DNA of 64,000 bases, from positions 62,001-126,000 of the forward strand of contig NZ_JAAORA010000003.1 of NCBI RefSeq assembly GCF_011601315.1, read 5' to 3'. The stretch is from Candidatus Chlorobium masyuteum (GTDB lineage Bacteria > Bacteroidota > Chlorobiia > Chlorobiales > Chlorobiaceae). The first letter of the stretch is position 1, and each line of letters begins with the position of its first letter. The translations under genes and the position numbers were made by a program. Below are positions 38,684 to 48,715 of the stretch, one piece after another. Below the pieces are notes generated by a model. It ran no database searches and was not told where the DNA came from. It worked only from the letters and a program-made list of their open reading frames with translations.

Positions 38684-40624
38684 ATGAACAAAAAAGTATT
38701 TCTCGTGGTGATGGCCGCTCTTTTGAGCAGCAAAGGTCTGCTTGCTGATGAACAGCCAAAACACTTTACCGGTGAGGAGACGGTTGTTACGGCCACAAAA
38801 ACCATCAACTCAATCAGTAACGCCGGAGGTGCATCGGTAACGGTCATTACTTCGGCTGAGATCCGGGCTTCCGGAAAGCACACGGTAGAAGATCTGCTCA
38901 AAGGTGTAGCGGGTATTGATGTTTCCGCTAACGGTGGACCAGGCTCCATGACATCGCTCTTTATTCGCGGGGGTGATGCCAAAAACACGCTTGTACTGAT
39001 TGACGGAGTTCCGGTCAACGATCCGGCTACGACAAACCGTACGGCAAGCCTCTCCAACCTTACACTCGACAATGTTGAAAAGATTGAGGTTGTCCGAGGC
39101 TCGCTCAGTGTGCTCTACGGAAGCAATGCCACTGCCGGAGTTATCAATATCCTGACCAAAAAAGGCGATGGCCCCATGAAATCCTATGCCGGTATCGAAG
39201 GGGGAGCATACGGGACGTATAAAATCAACGGGGGCGTGAGCGGAAAAACCGGTAAATCGGCATATGCGCTCTCACTTGCCCGACTGAAGTCAGACGGATT
39301 TTCCTTTGCCGACGACCGCAATCCGCGTATTCCGCACAGCGGCAATACCAGTGAACATGACGGCTATGAAAACACGACACTCTCCGGATCCTACTCCTAT
39401 GAGCTGGCAGCCTCATCGGTTCTTGAAACCACCTTTCGCTATACTGACGCTTCGGTACGGTATGATGAGTCGGCCAACGGCTATACCGGTGACCGGTTTA
39501 CCTATGTGTGGCCATCCTATGTAGCAAATCCCGCCGGTCTGAAGGAGCAGCATAATGACAGCCGTCAGTATGTCGGAAGGGTTGCCTATAAAAATTGCGG
39601 CAAGGTAATCGGAAACACGCTATTCGTGCAGTTCACCAATGAGGAGAGAACCGATTTCGATAACGACGGCGTAAAAACAAACACCTTCACCGGCAAGATG
39701 CAGGAGATCGGCTGGCAGGGCGATATGCAGGTTACTGACGCCAATATGCTGACAATTGGTTTATCCGGCAAAAATGAGAGTATGAACTATCATGACTTTG
39801 TCTGGGGAGCACCCCTGATCGACAGGTCGGTACTTTCGGGAAATATCTGGCTGCAGGATCAATGGAGTGTTGATAATCTGAAACTGGTAGCGGGAGTCCG
39901 GTATGAGGATAATGAGATTTTCGGCAGTAAGGTTACGGCAAGGGTAGCGCCGTCATACAGAATCGGCGAAACCGTTCTGAAGGCAAGTTACGGTACCGGT
40001 TTTCTTGCCCCCTCGCTCTATCAGCTCTATTCGGATTACGGCTCGGAAACCCTCAAACCTGAAACAAGCACCGGCATTGATGCCGGAGTCGAACATCGCT
40101 TTCGTGATAACCTCCGGGCCGGGATTACCTGGTTCCGATCGGTCTATGACGACAGAATTGATTTTGATATGGTAACATGGAAATATGCCCAGGTTGCCGG
40201 AACATCCAAATCACGGGGCATTGAGAGTTTTATTGAATGGCAGCCGCTTCAGGCCCTTCAGCTCGCCATGAATTATACCCATAACAAAACCGAAGACCCT
40301 CTGGGTGTACAGCTGGTGCGTCGTCCTGAAAACAAGGTTGGCATCTCCGGCAGATACCGCATCGGCAAATCAGCCGCATTTGGTGCCGGCATGCAGTGGG
40401 TCGATGAACGAAAAGAGGTTGCATCAGCAAAGGATAGCAGCGGAACAGCTGTCGGCAAGCTTCCGGACTATTTCCTCCTGAACCTGAACGGATCATACAA
40501 TCTGTCCGAAAAGGTCGAATTATACGGACGCATCGACAATGTATTCAATACCTGGTACGAAGAGGCCTGGGGTTACGCAACTCCGGGAAGGTCGGCCTAT
40601 GCAGGAGTCAAGATTGCCTTTTAA
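38684..40624 (+). CDS. btuB: BtuB-type TonB-dependent cobalamin receptor
   Basis: 646 residues from ATG 38684 (frame opens at 38543, but the signal peptide starts at MNKKVFLVVMAALL). A TonB-box-like segment GEETVVTATK is followed by the plug domain (SAEIRASGKHTVEDLLKGV, GGDAKNTLVLIDGVPVND, VLYGSNATAGVINI) and a 22-strand barrel ending in the outer-membrane signature with final F. The riboswitch upstream identifies the ligand as a corrinoid. Preceded by a 626-base leader. Confidence 0.92.
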   Translation: MNKKVFLVVMAALLSSKGLLADEQPKHFTGEETVVTATKTINSISNAGGASVTVITSAEIRASGKHTVEDLLKGVAGIDVSANGGPGSMTSLFIRGGDAKNTLVLIDGVPVNDPATTNRTASLSNLTLDNVEKIEVVRGSLSVLYGSNATAGVINILTKKGDGPMKSYAGIEGGAYGTYKINGGVSGKTGKSAYALSLARLKSDGFSFADDRNPRIPHSGNTSEHDGYENTTLSGSYSYELAASSVLETTFRYTDASVRYDESANGYTGDRFTYVWPSYVANPAGLKEQHNDSRQYVGRVAYKNCGKVIGNTLFVQFTNEERTDFDNDGVKTNTFTGKMQEIGWQGDMQVTDANMLTIGLSGKNESMNYHDFVWGAPLIDRSVLSGNIWLQDQWSVDNLKLVAGVRYEDNEIFGSKVTARVAPSYRIGETVLKASYGTGFLAPSLYQLYSDYGSETLKPETSTGIDAGVEHRFRDNLRAGITWFRSVYDDRIDFDMVTWKYAQVAGTSKSRGIESFIEWQPLQALQLAMNYTHNKTEDPLGVQLVRRPENKVGISGRYRIGKSAAFGAGMQWVDERKEVASAKDSSGTAVGKLPDYFLLNLNGSYNLSEKVELYGRIDNVFNTWYEEAWGYATPGRSAYAGVKIAF

Positions 40625-40625
40625 T

Positions 40626-40767
40626 GAGCACCTCTATAAATCTGTTACGCGATCCGATTGCTTCGTTGGTCGGTGCTCGAAATCCTCAAGTACTCCTTGT
40701 ACATTCCGGTTTCTGCGCTCCGTCCGCCTCGCACTCAAACCGCTCACGACGATTTATAGAGGAGCTC
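40626..40767. repeat. Inverted-repeat element between btuB and bluB
   Basis: GAGCACCTCTATAAATC (40626-40642) and GATTTATAGAGGAGCTC (40751-40767) are inverted copies with one mismatch, with 108 bases between. The interior contains GGTGCTCGAAATCCTCAAGTA and a C-rich part. Appears non-coding; likely a dispersed palindromic repeat (MITE-like). Confidence 0.6.
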
Positions 40768-40820
40768 TAATGCGCTAATGCAGGGAAAAACAGGATTAAA
40801 TCAATAACCAATGTATAGTT

Positions 40821-41465
40821 ATGAATATGACCATTAGCGAACAGGAAAGGGAGGCACTCTACAAGGTCATCTACAACCGGAGGGACGTGCGGGGGCAGTT
40901 TCTTGCAAACCCTGTACCGGAAGAGGTAATCTCGCGGCTTCTTGACGCGGCTCACCATGCGCCGAGTGTCGGATTTATGCAGCCCTGGGATTTTATTGTT
41001 GTCAAGGATCGTGCTGTTCGCCGCAAAGTCAGGGATGGTTTTGAGGTTGCTCACGCCGAAGCTGCGGCAATGTTCAGCGAAGAGAAGCAGGAGCAGTATC
41101 GCTCGTTCAAGCTGGAGGGGATTATGGAATCCCCTCTTGGCATCTGCATCACCTGCGACCGAACGCGCAGCGGGGAGGTGGTGATCGGCCGCACAGCAAA
41201 CCCGGAGATGGATCTCTACAGCTCGGTCTGTGCCGTGCAGAACCTCTGGCTTGCGGCAAGGGCGGAAAACCTCGGTGTCGGCTGGGTCAGTATCATACAT
41301 AACGACCATATCCGTGAAGTACTCGGTATTCCGGAGCATATTGTCCCGGTTGCCTGGCTCTGTGTCGGCTATGTAAGCTTTTTTCATGAAACACCGGAAC
41401 TTGAGCAGGCTGGCTGGCTGCCGAGAATGGAGCTTGACTCACTGGTTCATTACGAAACATGGTAA
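40821..41465 (+). CDS. bluB: 5,6-dimethylbenzimidazole synthase (BluB)
   Basis: 214 residues of the nitroreductase fold. [35 protein letters not shown] and [20 protein letters not shown] are BluB features; BluB cleaves reduced FMN using O2 to make the B12 lower ligand. The next gene, cobQ, overlaps by 7 bases. An anaerobic host would need another explanation for its O2 need. Confidence 0.9.
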   Translation: MNMTISEQEREALYKVIYNRRDVRGQFLANPVPEEVISRLLDAAHHAPSVGFMQPWDFIVVKDRAVRRKVRDGFEVAHAEAAAMFSEEKQEQYRSFKLEGIMESPLGICITCDRTRSGEVVIGRTANPEMDLYSSVCAVQNLWLAARAENLGVGWVSIIHNDHIREVLGIPEHIVPVAWLCVGYVSFFHETPELEQAGWLPRMELDSLVHYETW

Positions 41466-42973
41466 AAGCTGAAAACAAATCAAGTGCCCTTGCAATTTTT
41501 GGCACAGCTTCAGATGTCGGCAAAAGCATTGTAGCAACCGCCCTCTGCCGGATATTCAGCAATGCCGGTATTGATGTCGCCCCGTTCAAGGCGCAGAACA
41601 TGTCGAATAACTCCGGCGTTACCCATGACGGCTTCGAAATCGGACGCGCCCAGATAGCCCAGGCTGAAGCCGCACGTGTTGCCCCCTCCGCCGATATGAA
41701 TCCGGTACTGCTGAAACCCAACTCCGATACCGGGGCCCAGGTTGTGCTTCAGGGGAAGGTGTGCACCGACCGGACGGCCAGAGAGTATTTCGGCGACACC
41801 AAACGGTGGTCTGAAGCTGCATTTGAGAGTCTTGAGCGGTTGATGATGAAGCATGAGCTGGTCGTGATCGAAGGAGCCGGATCCTGTGCGGAGATGAATC
41901 TCTACGAAAGGGATTTTGTTAATTTCAAAACTGCACGAAGGGCAAAAGCATCGGTCATTCTTGTTGCCGATATTGACAGGGGAGGCGTCTTTGCGCAGGT
42001 TGCCGGAACACTCGCCATTATTCCGCCAGAAGACCGGGCTCTGGTAAAAGGGGTTATCATTAACCGCTTTCGGGGAGATATCTCCCTCTTCCGCGATGGC
42101 GTTGCCATGCTTGAAGCTATGACCGGCGTTCCGGTTCTCGGTGTTATTCCTTACTTCAGGGGGTTCAGCATTGATGCCGAAGATGCCGTACCCCTCTCCT
42201 CCAAAGTTGATCCGGCGGGAGCTCCTTCCCCTGATAAGATCGGCGTTGCCGCAATCTATTTTCCGCACATCTCCAATTTTACCGATCTGTCGCCGCTGGA
42301 GCATGATTCGAGGGTTGAGCTGCACTACCTCCACTACCCGAGATCCCTGAAGGGGTACAAGGCGCTCATTCTTCCCGGTTCGAAAAATGTGCGTGGCGAT
42401 CTTGGCTGGCTCCTCTCTCTGGGATGGGAGAGTGAAATCCGGAAATTCAGGGAGGAGGGGGGAGTCATCATGGGTATCTGCGGCGGCTACCAGATGCTTG
42501 GAAACTCGATTGCCGACCCTCATGGTGTTGAAGGCACTCCCGGAACGGCACGGGCTCTCGGCTATCTTGATGTTGAAACCGTGCTTGAGAAGGATAAATG
42601 CCTTGCAAACGCAAAAGGAACCATTGTCGACGGCAATATCCCGGCTTCAGGATACGAAATCCATATGGGAAGAAGCACCGTTTCGGGTGCATGCAGACCG
42701 TTTATCCGGCTCTCGGAGCGGAACAATAATCCGGAAAATGATCTTGACGGGGCAGTAAGTTGTGATGGAAAGGTGTTTGGAACCTATTTTCATGGTATTT
42801 TCAGTGAAAGAGGGGTAAAGGAGTGGTTTCTTCTCCGCTCTCAGCCCTCCTGCCAGCCGCAAGGGCAGGAGAGTGATGTGAGTGTGGAGAGTTATGAGCG
42901 TCTTGCCGGACACTTCACCCTGCATCTTGATCTTGACAAGGTTTTCAGCATTATTGATCGGTCACAACCATGA
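41459..42973 (+). CDS. cobQ: Cobyric acid synthase
   Basis: 504 residues. N-terminal dethiobiotin-synthetase-like ATPase ([20 protein letters not shown]) and C-terminal class I glutamine amidotransferase with catalytic cysteine in [12 protein letters not shown] and HG motif near FGTYFHGIF. Amidates four side chains of adenosylcobyrinic acid a,c-diamide. Overlaps bluB and the next gene (ATGA). Confidence 0.97.
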   Translation: MVKAENKSSALAIFGTASDVGKSIVATALCRIFSNAGIDVAPFKAQNMSNNSGVTHDGFEIGRAQIAQAEAARVAPSADMNPVLLKPNSDTGAQVVLQGKVCTDRTAREYFGDTKRWSEAAFESLERLMMKHELVVIEGAGSCAEMNLYERDFVNFKTARRAKASVILVADIDRGGVFAQVAGTLAIIPPEDRALVKGVIINRFRGDISLFRDGVAMLEAMTGVPVLGVIPYFRGFSIDAEDAVPLSSKVDPAGAPSPDKIGVAAIYFPHISNFTDLSPLEHDSRVELHYLHYPRSLKGYKALILPGSKNVRGDLGWLLSLGWESEIRKFREEGGVIMGICGGYQMLGNSIADPHGVEGTPGTARALGYLDVETVLEKDKCLANAKGTIVDGNIPASGYEIHMGRSTVSGACRPFIRLSERNNNPENDLDGAVSCDGKVFGTYFHGIFSERGVKEWFLLRSQPSCQPQGQESDVSVESYERLAGHFTLHLDLDKVFSIIDRSQP

Positions 42974-44052
42974 AAACACTCTTTCATCACGAGCACGGTG
43001 GTGCACGGGCAGGCAAAGAGAGAGCCGAGGGTCGCGAGGTGCTTGACTTCAGTGTCAATATCAGTCCGCTCGTTCCGCCAATCGGAGAACTTTCGTTTGA
43101 TGATATGCAGCCCCGACACTACCCCTCAATTGATGGTCGCGGTGTACGGCGTTTTTATGCGGATAAATTCGAACTTAACCCGGCTTCGGTCCTTCCGCTG
43201 AACGGTGCCATTGAAGGGATCTACCTCGTTCCGCGTGCACTTTGCATCCGTCGTCTTCTCCTGCTCTCGCCCTCTTTTTATGACTATGAGCGGGCAGGAA
43301 GAGTTGCCGGTGCCGAGATCAGCTATATTCATCTGGAGAGAGAGAACCGATTTCGTTTGCCGGGCATTGAAGAACTTGCCGCTGCGCTTGCAGAGGCCGA
43401 TGCTTTTTTTGCGGCAAATCCCAATAATCCAACCGGAACCAAACTCCCCCCGGAAATTATAATGGCCCTTGCAAGCCGTTTTCCTGATAAATGGTTTATT
43501 GTCGATGAGGCATTTATCCAGTTTACTGCTGCCTTTCCGGATAACTCCCTCATGGGGAAGGTGCATGCACTGAAAAATGTTATTGTCATTCACTCGCTCA
43601 CAAAATTCTATGCCCTGCCCGGTTTGAGGCTTGGGGCGGTTGTTGCACATCCGGAAATCATTTGCCATCTGCTCGACTACAAGGAGCCCTGGACGGTCAA
43701 TTCAGCTGCTGAATCGGTCGCAGTAAAACTTTTGGAGTGCAACGGATTTGACCGGGAGCTTCGTGAGCTGATTTTCAGGGAGAGAACAAGAGTTGCTGCC
43801 GCTCTCTCTGAAATCGAAGGGCTGCATCTCTATGGCGGCAGGGCCAACTTCTTTCTTGCCCAGTGGCAGAGAGGTGTTTCGCTGGACGAACTGCTGGAGT
43901 ATCTTCGCTCGGTCGGGATTCATGTCAGGGACTGCCGGAATTTTGCCGGGCTTGAGGTTAACTATTTCCGTTTTGCCATTATGTTGCCGGAAGAGAATAA
44001 CCGTCTTCTGGCAGCTGTACGGGGTGCCGCCGGATTAAACAGGGAGAACTGA
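42970..44052 (+). CDS. cobC: L-threonine-O-3-phosphate decarboxylase-like aminotransferase (CobD/CobC)
   Basis: 360 residues, class I/II aminotransferase fold. The PLP lysine is in [16 protein letters not shown], and [11 protein letters not shown] binds the cofactor. In the cobamide operon it probably makes (R)-1-amino-2-propanol phosphate for the aminopropanol arm. Next gene starts one base after its stop. Confidence 0.9.
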   Translation: MKTLFHHEHGGARAGKERAEGREVLDFSVNISPLVPPIGELSFDDMQPRHYPSIDGRGVRRFYADKFELNPASVLPLNGAIEGIYLVPRALCIRRLLLLSPSFYDYERAGRVAGAEISYIHLERENRFRLPGIEELAAALAEADAFFAANPNNPTGTKLPPEIIMALASRFPDKWFIVDEAFIQFTAAFPDNSLMGKVHALKNVIVIHSLTKFYALPGLRLGAVVAHPEIICHLLDYKEPWTVNSAAESVAVKLLECNGFDRELRELIFRERTRVAAALSEIEGLHLYGGRANFFLAQWQRGVSLDELLEYLRSVGIHVRDCRNFAGLEVNYFRFAIMLPEENNRLLAAVRGAAGLNREN

Positions 44053-44053
44053 G

Positions 44054-45037
44054 TTGACTGACGCACTTCCGGAAGCCCTTGTAGCTTCAGCATTCCTGCT
44101 TGACCTCTCACTGGGTGACCCGCGATGGATGCCGCATCCGGTGAGGGGGATAGGCTGGTTTGCGCTCCGCCTTGAATCCCTGATGCGTCGCTCACCCCTC
44201 CCGTTACGGGTTACCGGTATAACAACCGTAATTGCTGTTGTCGGAGCCTCTGCCGGAACAGCTTGGCTCCTGATCACTTGTGCTGTAAAACTGCATCCTC
44301 TCGGTGGAGCTGCCATGAGCATCTACCTGCTCTACACCTCATTTGCCGTTCGCGATCTTGGCGATCATGCCGCCGCGGTAGAGCGGGCGCTTATAGCCGG
44401 TGATATTAACGAAGCACGCCGAAAGGTATCCTGTATAGTCGGACGCGATACGCAGGAGATGAACGCAGGCGGGATTGCTCTTGCAGCTACGGAGAGTGTG
44501 GCGGAGAACAGTGTTGACGGCGTGACCGCGCCGCTCTTCTATGCGCTGCTCCTCGGCCCGGTCGGGGCAATCGCCTACAAGGCAGTCAACACCCTCGACT
44601 CCACTTTCGGCTATAAAAACGAGCGCTATCTTGCGTTCGGATGGGCATCGGCAAAGCTCGATGACCTTGCCAACTGGCTTCCGGCAAGAGTAACGGTACT
44701 CTTCATCATGTTCGGGGCAGCTTTCAATAAACTCAGGGTTTTTGATATCTTTCCTGCTGTCCGGAAAAGCGCTAAACTGCACGCAAGTCCGAACGCCGGT
44801 TATCCTGAAGCAGCCTTTGCCGGAGCGCTTGGTGTTCAGTTCGGAGGTCCAAGGTCTTACGGTGGAGAGCTGCACCATGCGCCGATTCTCGGAGTTAAAA
44901 CGGGGGAGTGCACCCCCCGGACAATCCGCCAAAGCATAACCCTGATGCGCACAACCGCGATTATCTTTCTTTTGTGCGGGATCGGAATCAGGATATTGTT
45001 GACCCACACAACACCAATCGAAATATGGATACAATGA
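44054..45037 (+). CDS. cbiB: Adenosylcobinamide-phosphate synthase (CbiB/CobD)
   Basis: 327 residues from TTG. Seen: LDLSLGDPRWMPHPVRGIGW, ESVAENSVDGVTAPLFYALL and KAVNTLDSTFGYKNERY, all CbiB signatures; several membrane helices. Attaches the aminopropanol arm to cobyric acid in the membrane. The stop overlaps the cobO start by four bases. Confidence 0.95.
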   Translation: MTDALPEALVASAFLLDLSLGDPRWMPHPVRGIGWFALRLESLMRRSPLPLRVTGITTVIAVVGASAGTAWLLITCAVKLHPLGGAAMSIYLLYTSFAVRDLGDHAAAVERALIAGDINEARRKVSCIVGRDTQEMNAGGIALAATESVAENSVDGVTAPLFYALLLGPVGAIAYKAVNTLDSTFGYKNERYLAFGWASAKLDDLANWLPARVTVLFIMFGAAFNKLRVFDIFPAVRKSAKLHASPNAGYPEAAFAGALGVQFGGPRSYGGELHHAPILGVKTGECTPRTIRQSITLMRTTAIIFLLCGIGIRILLTHTTPIEIWIQ

Positions 45038-45561
45038 AACGAACAAGAATCCTTCTCTTTACCGGTAATGGCAAGGGCAAAAGCACAGCGGCATTCGGGA
45101 TGCTCGCAAGGGCACTGGGTCATGGTATGCGGGCAAGGGTGATACAGTTTGTGAAATCTGACAGCTCGGTTGGTGAGCAGAAATTTTTCAGCCGGTTTCA
45201 GGAGGTGGAGTGGGAGCAGTTCGGTCTCGGGTTTCTGCCGAGGGATCGCGAAAGCGCTGAAATGGAGAGTCATCGTCGTGCCGCCCGTGAAGGGCTTGAT
45301 GCTGCCCTCGCAGCGCTTGCTTCACCCGATTATGACTTAGTCCTGCTTGACGAGGTCTGTTATGCCCTTGGCGAGCAGCTCTTTGACATTGAACCGCTGC
45401 TTGAAGCGCTCAGGAGTGTAAGGGAGGGGAAAATTGTTGTGCTTACCGGACGCAATGCTCCGGCGTCGCTTGTTGCCGCCGCTGATACCGTTACGGAGAT
45501 GACCCTCCTCAAACATGCTTTCCAGCAGGGTATTGCCGCCTCTGCAGGCGTAGAAAACTGA
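45034..45561 (+). CDS. cobO: Cob(I)alamin adenosyltransferase (BtuR/CobO type)
   Basis: 175 residues. The P-loop GNGKGKSTAAFGMLARALGHG, the DLVLLDEVCYAL strand and VLTGRNAP are those of the CobA/CobO/BtuR family, which adenosylates corrinoids. Two starts are possible: ATG 45025 or ATG 45034; the latter overlaps the cbiB stop as ATGA and is chosen. Confidence 0.95.
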   Translation: MKRTRILLFTGNGKGKSTAAFGMLARALGHGMRARVIQFVKSDSSVGEQKFFSRFQEVEWEQFGLGFLPRDRESAEMESHRRAAREGLDAALAALASPDYDLVLLDEVCYALGEQLFDIEPLLEALRSVREGKIVVLTGRNAPASLVAAADTVTEMTLLKHAFQQGIAASAGVEN

Positions 45562-45565
45562 AGCC

Positions 45566-46606
45566 ATGAAGCAGAGCAGCACTCCCAGGGTCTGTCGGGA
45601 CAACAGCTTTACCAGCAATCAGCCTCAAAAAGCGCGGCTCCGCATTGTGCTGTTTCTTCTGGCAATTCCACTGCTTCTCGCGCTGTCACTGCTCTTCGGG
45701 CCATCCGGTATAGGGCTGCCCGATATGAACTCTCCGGCAGGAGGCGCAATTCTCTCACTGCGGTACAGTCGACTGTTGATGGGGATGATGACGGGAGCCG
45801 CGCTCTCGGCTTCCGGCGTGGTTTTTCAGGCTCTCTTGCGCAACCCTCTTGCCGAACCTTATGTTCTCGGGGTCAGCGGCGGCGCAGGGCTCGGCGCAAC
45901 CATAAGCATCCTTGCGGGTTCGAGTGTTATTCTCTCATTAAGCCTTCCGGTTGTCGCCTTTGTTTCAGCAGTTCTGACCTTGATGGTTGTCTACGGCATT
46001 GCCCGGCAGGGGTCAAGCGGTCAACCCTCGGTTTACTCTCTTATTCTCAGCGGTGTTATTGTCAGTTCGATCTGCTCAAGCATTATCATGTTCATGGTCT
46101 CTACGGCAAGCGTAGAGGGGTTGCATAACGTCATCTGGTGGATGCTCGGCAGCCTGCAGCCCGTCTCCACCGGCCAGCAGCTCCTCTCTCTCGGTCTTAT
46201 CGTTTCGGCCCTTTTCGGAATATGGCTCCTCTCCCCCCGGCTCAACGCCCTTGCACTCGGGAGGGAGATGGCCCACTATCAGGGAGTACATGCAGATCTT
46301 ATCATTGTTTCGGGTCTCCTTTGTGCGACACTGCTTGCCGCCACAGCGGTCTCGCTCTCCGGCATGATCGGCTTCGTAGGTCTTATTGTACCCCATGTCA
46401 TGCGTGCGCTTTTCGGGCCGGACAACCGCCGGCTCGTGCCCCTTTCCGCTCTCGGAGGGGGAACCTTTCTGGTGCTCTGCGATGCGGTCGCCAGAACCCT
46501 TATGGCTCCGGTAGAGATTCCTGTGGGGGTCGTGACCGCTCTTGCGGGGGGGCCTTTCTTTCTGATTATTCTGCAACGGAGGATGAAGCAGGCATGGATA
46601 GCTTAA
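45566..46606 (+). CDS. btuC: FecCD-family ABC permease, BtuC-like
   Basis: 346 residues, ten or so helices; LRYSRLLMGMMTGAALSASGVVFQALLRNPLAEPYVLGVSGGAG and GLIVPHVMRALFGPDNRRLVP are the classical FecCD motifs. With the ATPase and BtuF forms the corrinoid importer. Four bases after cobO. Confidence 0.92.
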   Translation: MKQSSTPRVCRDNSFTSNQPQKARLRIVLFLLAIPLLLALSLLFGPSGIGLPDMNSPAGGAILSLRYSRLLMGMMTGAALSASGVVFQALLRNPLAEPYVLGVSGGAGLGATISILAGSSVILSLSLPVVAFVSAVLTLMVVYGIARQGSSGQPSVYSLILSGVIVSSICSSIIMFMVSTASVEGLHNVIWWMLGSLQPVSTGQQLLSLGLIVSALFGIWLLSPRLNALALGREMAHYQGVHADLIIVSGLLCATLLAATAVSLSGMIGFVGLIVPHVMRALFGPDNRRLVPLSALGGGTFLVLCDAVARTLMAPVEIPVGVVTALAGGPFFLIILQRRMKQAWIA

Positions 46607-46619
46607 TGGGTGCCCTTGT

Positions 46620-47891
46620 ATGAGTGAAAACGCACTGACATTTGATAATGTATCGGCCGGATACAAGGAGAGAGTGGTACTCGACGGGGTCTCATTTGCC
46701 ATCGCGGAGGGGGAGTTTGTCTCCCTTATCGGCCCGAACGGTTGCGGCAAGAGTACACTCCTGAAAACTGCTGCCGCGCTGCTCAAACCGTTGTCGGGCA
46801 GTGTGACGCTCTTCGGTCAGGATGTCCGGCACCTCAAGCCTGCCGTGCGGGCTTCGCTTCTTGGCGTTGTGCCCCAGAAAATCGACTCACCCATGGCGTT
46901 TACGGTGAGCCAGATTGTCATGAACGGAAGAATCAGTTCCATCGGGCCATGGGGCTCACCCTCTCCGCTCGACCACGACATCGTTGAGCGATCCATGATC
47001 TATACCGATGTTTCGGAACTTCGTGACCGGTTTTTTACCGAGCTGAGCGGAGGGGAACAGCAGCGCGTTGCCCTTGCCATGGTGCTTGCCCAGGAGCCCA
47101 AAATCATCATGCTTGACGAATCCATCGCCCATCTTGATATCAACCACCGTCAGGAGGTGCTCCAGATTCTCATGAACCTCAACCGTCAAAAACGGATGAC
47201 CATCCTGCTCGTCAGCCATGATCTGACGCTCTCGGCCGGAATTTCGGACCGTTTTCTGCTTATGGACAAGGGTGCTCTGGTAAAAGCAGGGACACCGGCG
47301 GAGGTGCTCCAGGCGGAACTGCTCAGCCGGGTCTATAACTGCGAATTGCGTGTACTGCAGGATCCCTATACCGGATATCTCCAGGTATCGGGTGCGCAGG
47401 ATACGCTGCGACGACGTCGAAAACTTGGCAAAACGGTTCATGTCATTGCCGGAGGAGGGAGCGGACTTGAACTCTACCGCAGGCTTCTTATTGAAGGGTA
47501 CGAGGTGACTACCGGCGTACTCAACCGCCTCGACTCCGATGCTGAAGCGGCAAGGGCGCTCAACATAAGGGCGGTGCTTGAACAGCCCTTCTCTCCTGTT
47601 GGCAGCGATGCTATCAATGAGGCATCAACAATGATTGATGCGGCCGATTATGTAATTCTGAGCAGTGTTCCCTTCGGTTCAGGTAATCTTGTCAACCTCC
47701 GGCTTGCCGAAGGTGCGCTCAAAAGCGGCAAAACTGTTCTTCTTGCTGCGGACATTGCCGGGCGTGACTATACCGAAGGTAAAGCGGCACTTGCTCTATC
47801 GAAAAGTATGTTGAGCGCAGGTGCTGTCAACTGGCAAACTATTCCGGAGCTGATGAGCATGCTCCAGCAACACCACACCTTCAACCCATGA
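46620..47891 (+). CDS. btuD: Corrinoid ABC transporter ATPase with C-terminal extension
   Basis: 423 residues, longer than a normal 250-260-residue ATPase. Walker A GPNGCGKSTLLK at about residue 37, signature LSGGEQQRVALAMVLAQEP at 141, Walker B PKIIMLDES. From about residue 271 a second domain starts with HVIAGGGSGLELYRRLL, Rossmann-like (GGGSG), with alternating beta-alpha pattern to the end. The role of that domain is unknown. The stop overlaps the next start (ATGA). Confidence 0.9.
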   Translation: MSENALTFDNVSAGYKERVVLDGVSFAIAEGEFVSLIGPNGCGKSTLLKTAAALLKPLSGSVTLFGQDVRHLKPAVRASLLGVVPQKIDSPMAFTVSQIVMNGRISSIGPWGSPSPLDHDIVERSMIYTDVSELRDRFFTELSGGEQQRVALAMVLAQEPKIIMLDESIAHLDINHRQEVLQILMNLNRQKRMTILLVSHDLTLSAGISDRFLLMDKGALVKAGTPAEVLQAELLSRVYNCELRVLQDPYTGYLQVSGAQDTLRRRRKLGKTVHVIAGGGSGLELYRRLLIEGYEVTTGVLNRLDSDAEAARALNIRAVLEQPFSPVGSDAINEASTMIDAADYVILSSVPFGSGNLVNLRLAEGALKSGKTVLLAADIAGRDYTEGKAALALSKSMLSAGAVNWQTIPELMSMLQQHHTFNP

Positions 47892-48688
47892 GTTGTAAAC
47901 AGCGATTTCCCTTCCGTTTCGGAACAAGTTCCTATATCATCCCGGCTGATATCATTCCCAATGTTGAATACCTCAGGGAGAGGGTGGACGATATCGAACT
48001 GGTTCTCTTTGAATCCGATGAGTTCAGCAACCTTCCATCTCCTGAAGACATGCAGAGGCTTGCAGAGCTCGCCGGGGAGTCCGCGCTTACCTACTCGGTT
48101 CATCTTCCGCTCGACAGCTATCTCGGTAGTCCCGACAGAGCAGTACGAAAGCAATCGGTCGGCAAGTGCCTTCGTATTATCGAGCTGACCCGTACGCTGC
48201 CGAAATCGGCTTTTGTTCTGCACTTTGAATCCGGGCCTGGTGAGGATATCAACGGTTTTTCAGCGAGTCAAAAGAGGGATTTTACCGAAGGCCTTCGCGA
48301 ATCGCTCCGGATGCTTCTTGACGGGTGCGGGGAACCGGCGTCGACATTCTGTGCAGAAAACCTCAACTACCCCTTTGAGCTGGTCTGGCCGGTGATCGAA
48401 GAGTTCGCGCTCTCTGTTACGCTGGATGTCGGCCATCTTGAGTTTTACGGCTTTCCGACCGGTGCGTACCTCGAACGCTATCTCTCCAGAGCAAAAGTGC
48501 TGCACATGCACGGCACTCTTGACGGGAAGGATCACAACTCGCTTGCATGCATGAAACCGGAAGCTCTTGATCTGGTGATGTCGCACCTTTACCGATATCC
48601 TGATCCCGGACGGGTCTTCACCATGGAGATCTTTTCAGAGAGTGATTTTGACTCATCCTGTGCGGTCATGGAGCGCTTTCTCTCCTGA
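47888..48688 (+). CDS. cbiR: CbiR-like cobamide phosphodiesterase (AP-endonuclease-type TIM barrel)
   Basis: 266 residues with a xylose-isomerase-like TIM barrel: FRFGTSSYIIPADIIPNVEYL, SVHLPLDSYLG, FVLHFESG, FCAENLNYPFELV, TLDVGHLEFYG, VLHMHGTLDGKDH, FTMEIFSE. The His, Glu and Asp residues could coordinate metals. CbiR, as described from Akkermansia, hydrolyses the phosphoester linking the lower nucleotide in imported cobamides and is found in cobamide operons; sequence and location fit, but activity is not shown here. Convergent with the NRPS, 27 bases apart. Confidence 0.8.
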   Translation: MSCKQRFPFRFGTSSYIIPADIIPNVEYLRERVDDIELVLFESDEFSNLPSPEDMQRLAELAGESALTYSVHLPLDSYLGSPDRAVRKQSVGKCLRIIELTRTLPKSAFVLHFESGPGEDINGFSASQKRDFTEGLRESLRMLLDGCGEPASTFCAENLNYPFELVWPVIEEFALSVTLDVGHLEFYGFPTGAYLERYLSRAKVLHMHGTLDGKDHNSLACMKPEALDLVMSHLYRYPDPGRVFTMEIFSESDFDSSCAVMERFLS

Positions 48689-48715
48689 CTGATCCATCGC
48701 ATATGATTTTCCCCC

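Noticed and set aside
41510-42523. 337-codon open frame on the minus strand
   Set aside because: Antisense to cobQ, which has clear catalytic motifs; low-complexity translation without recognisable domain.
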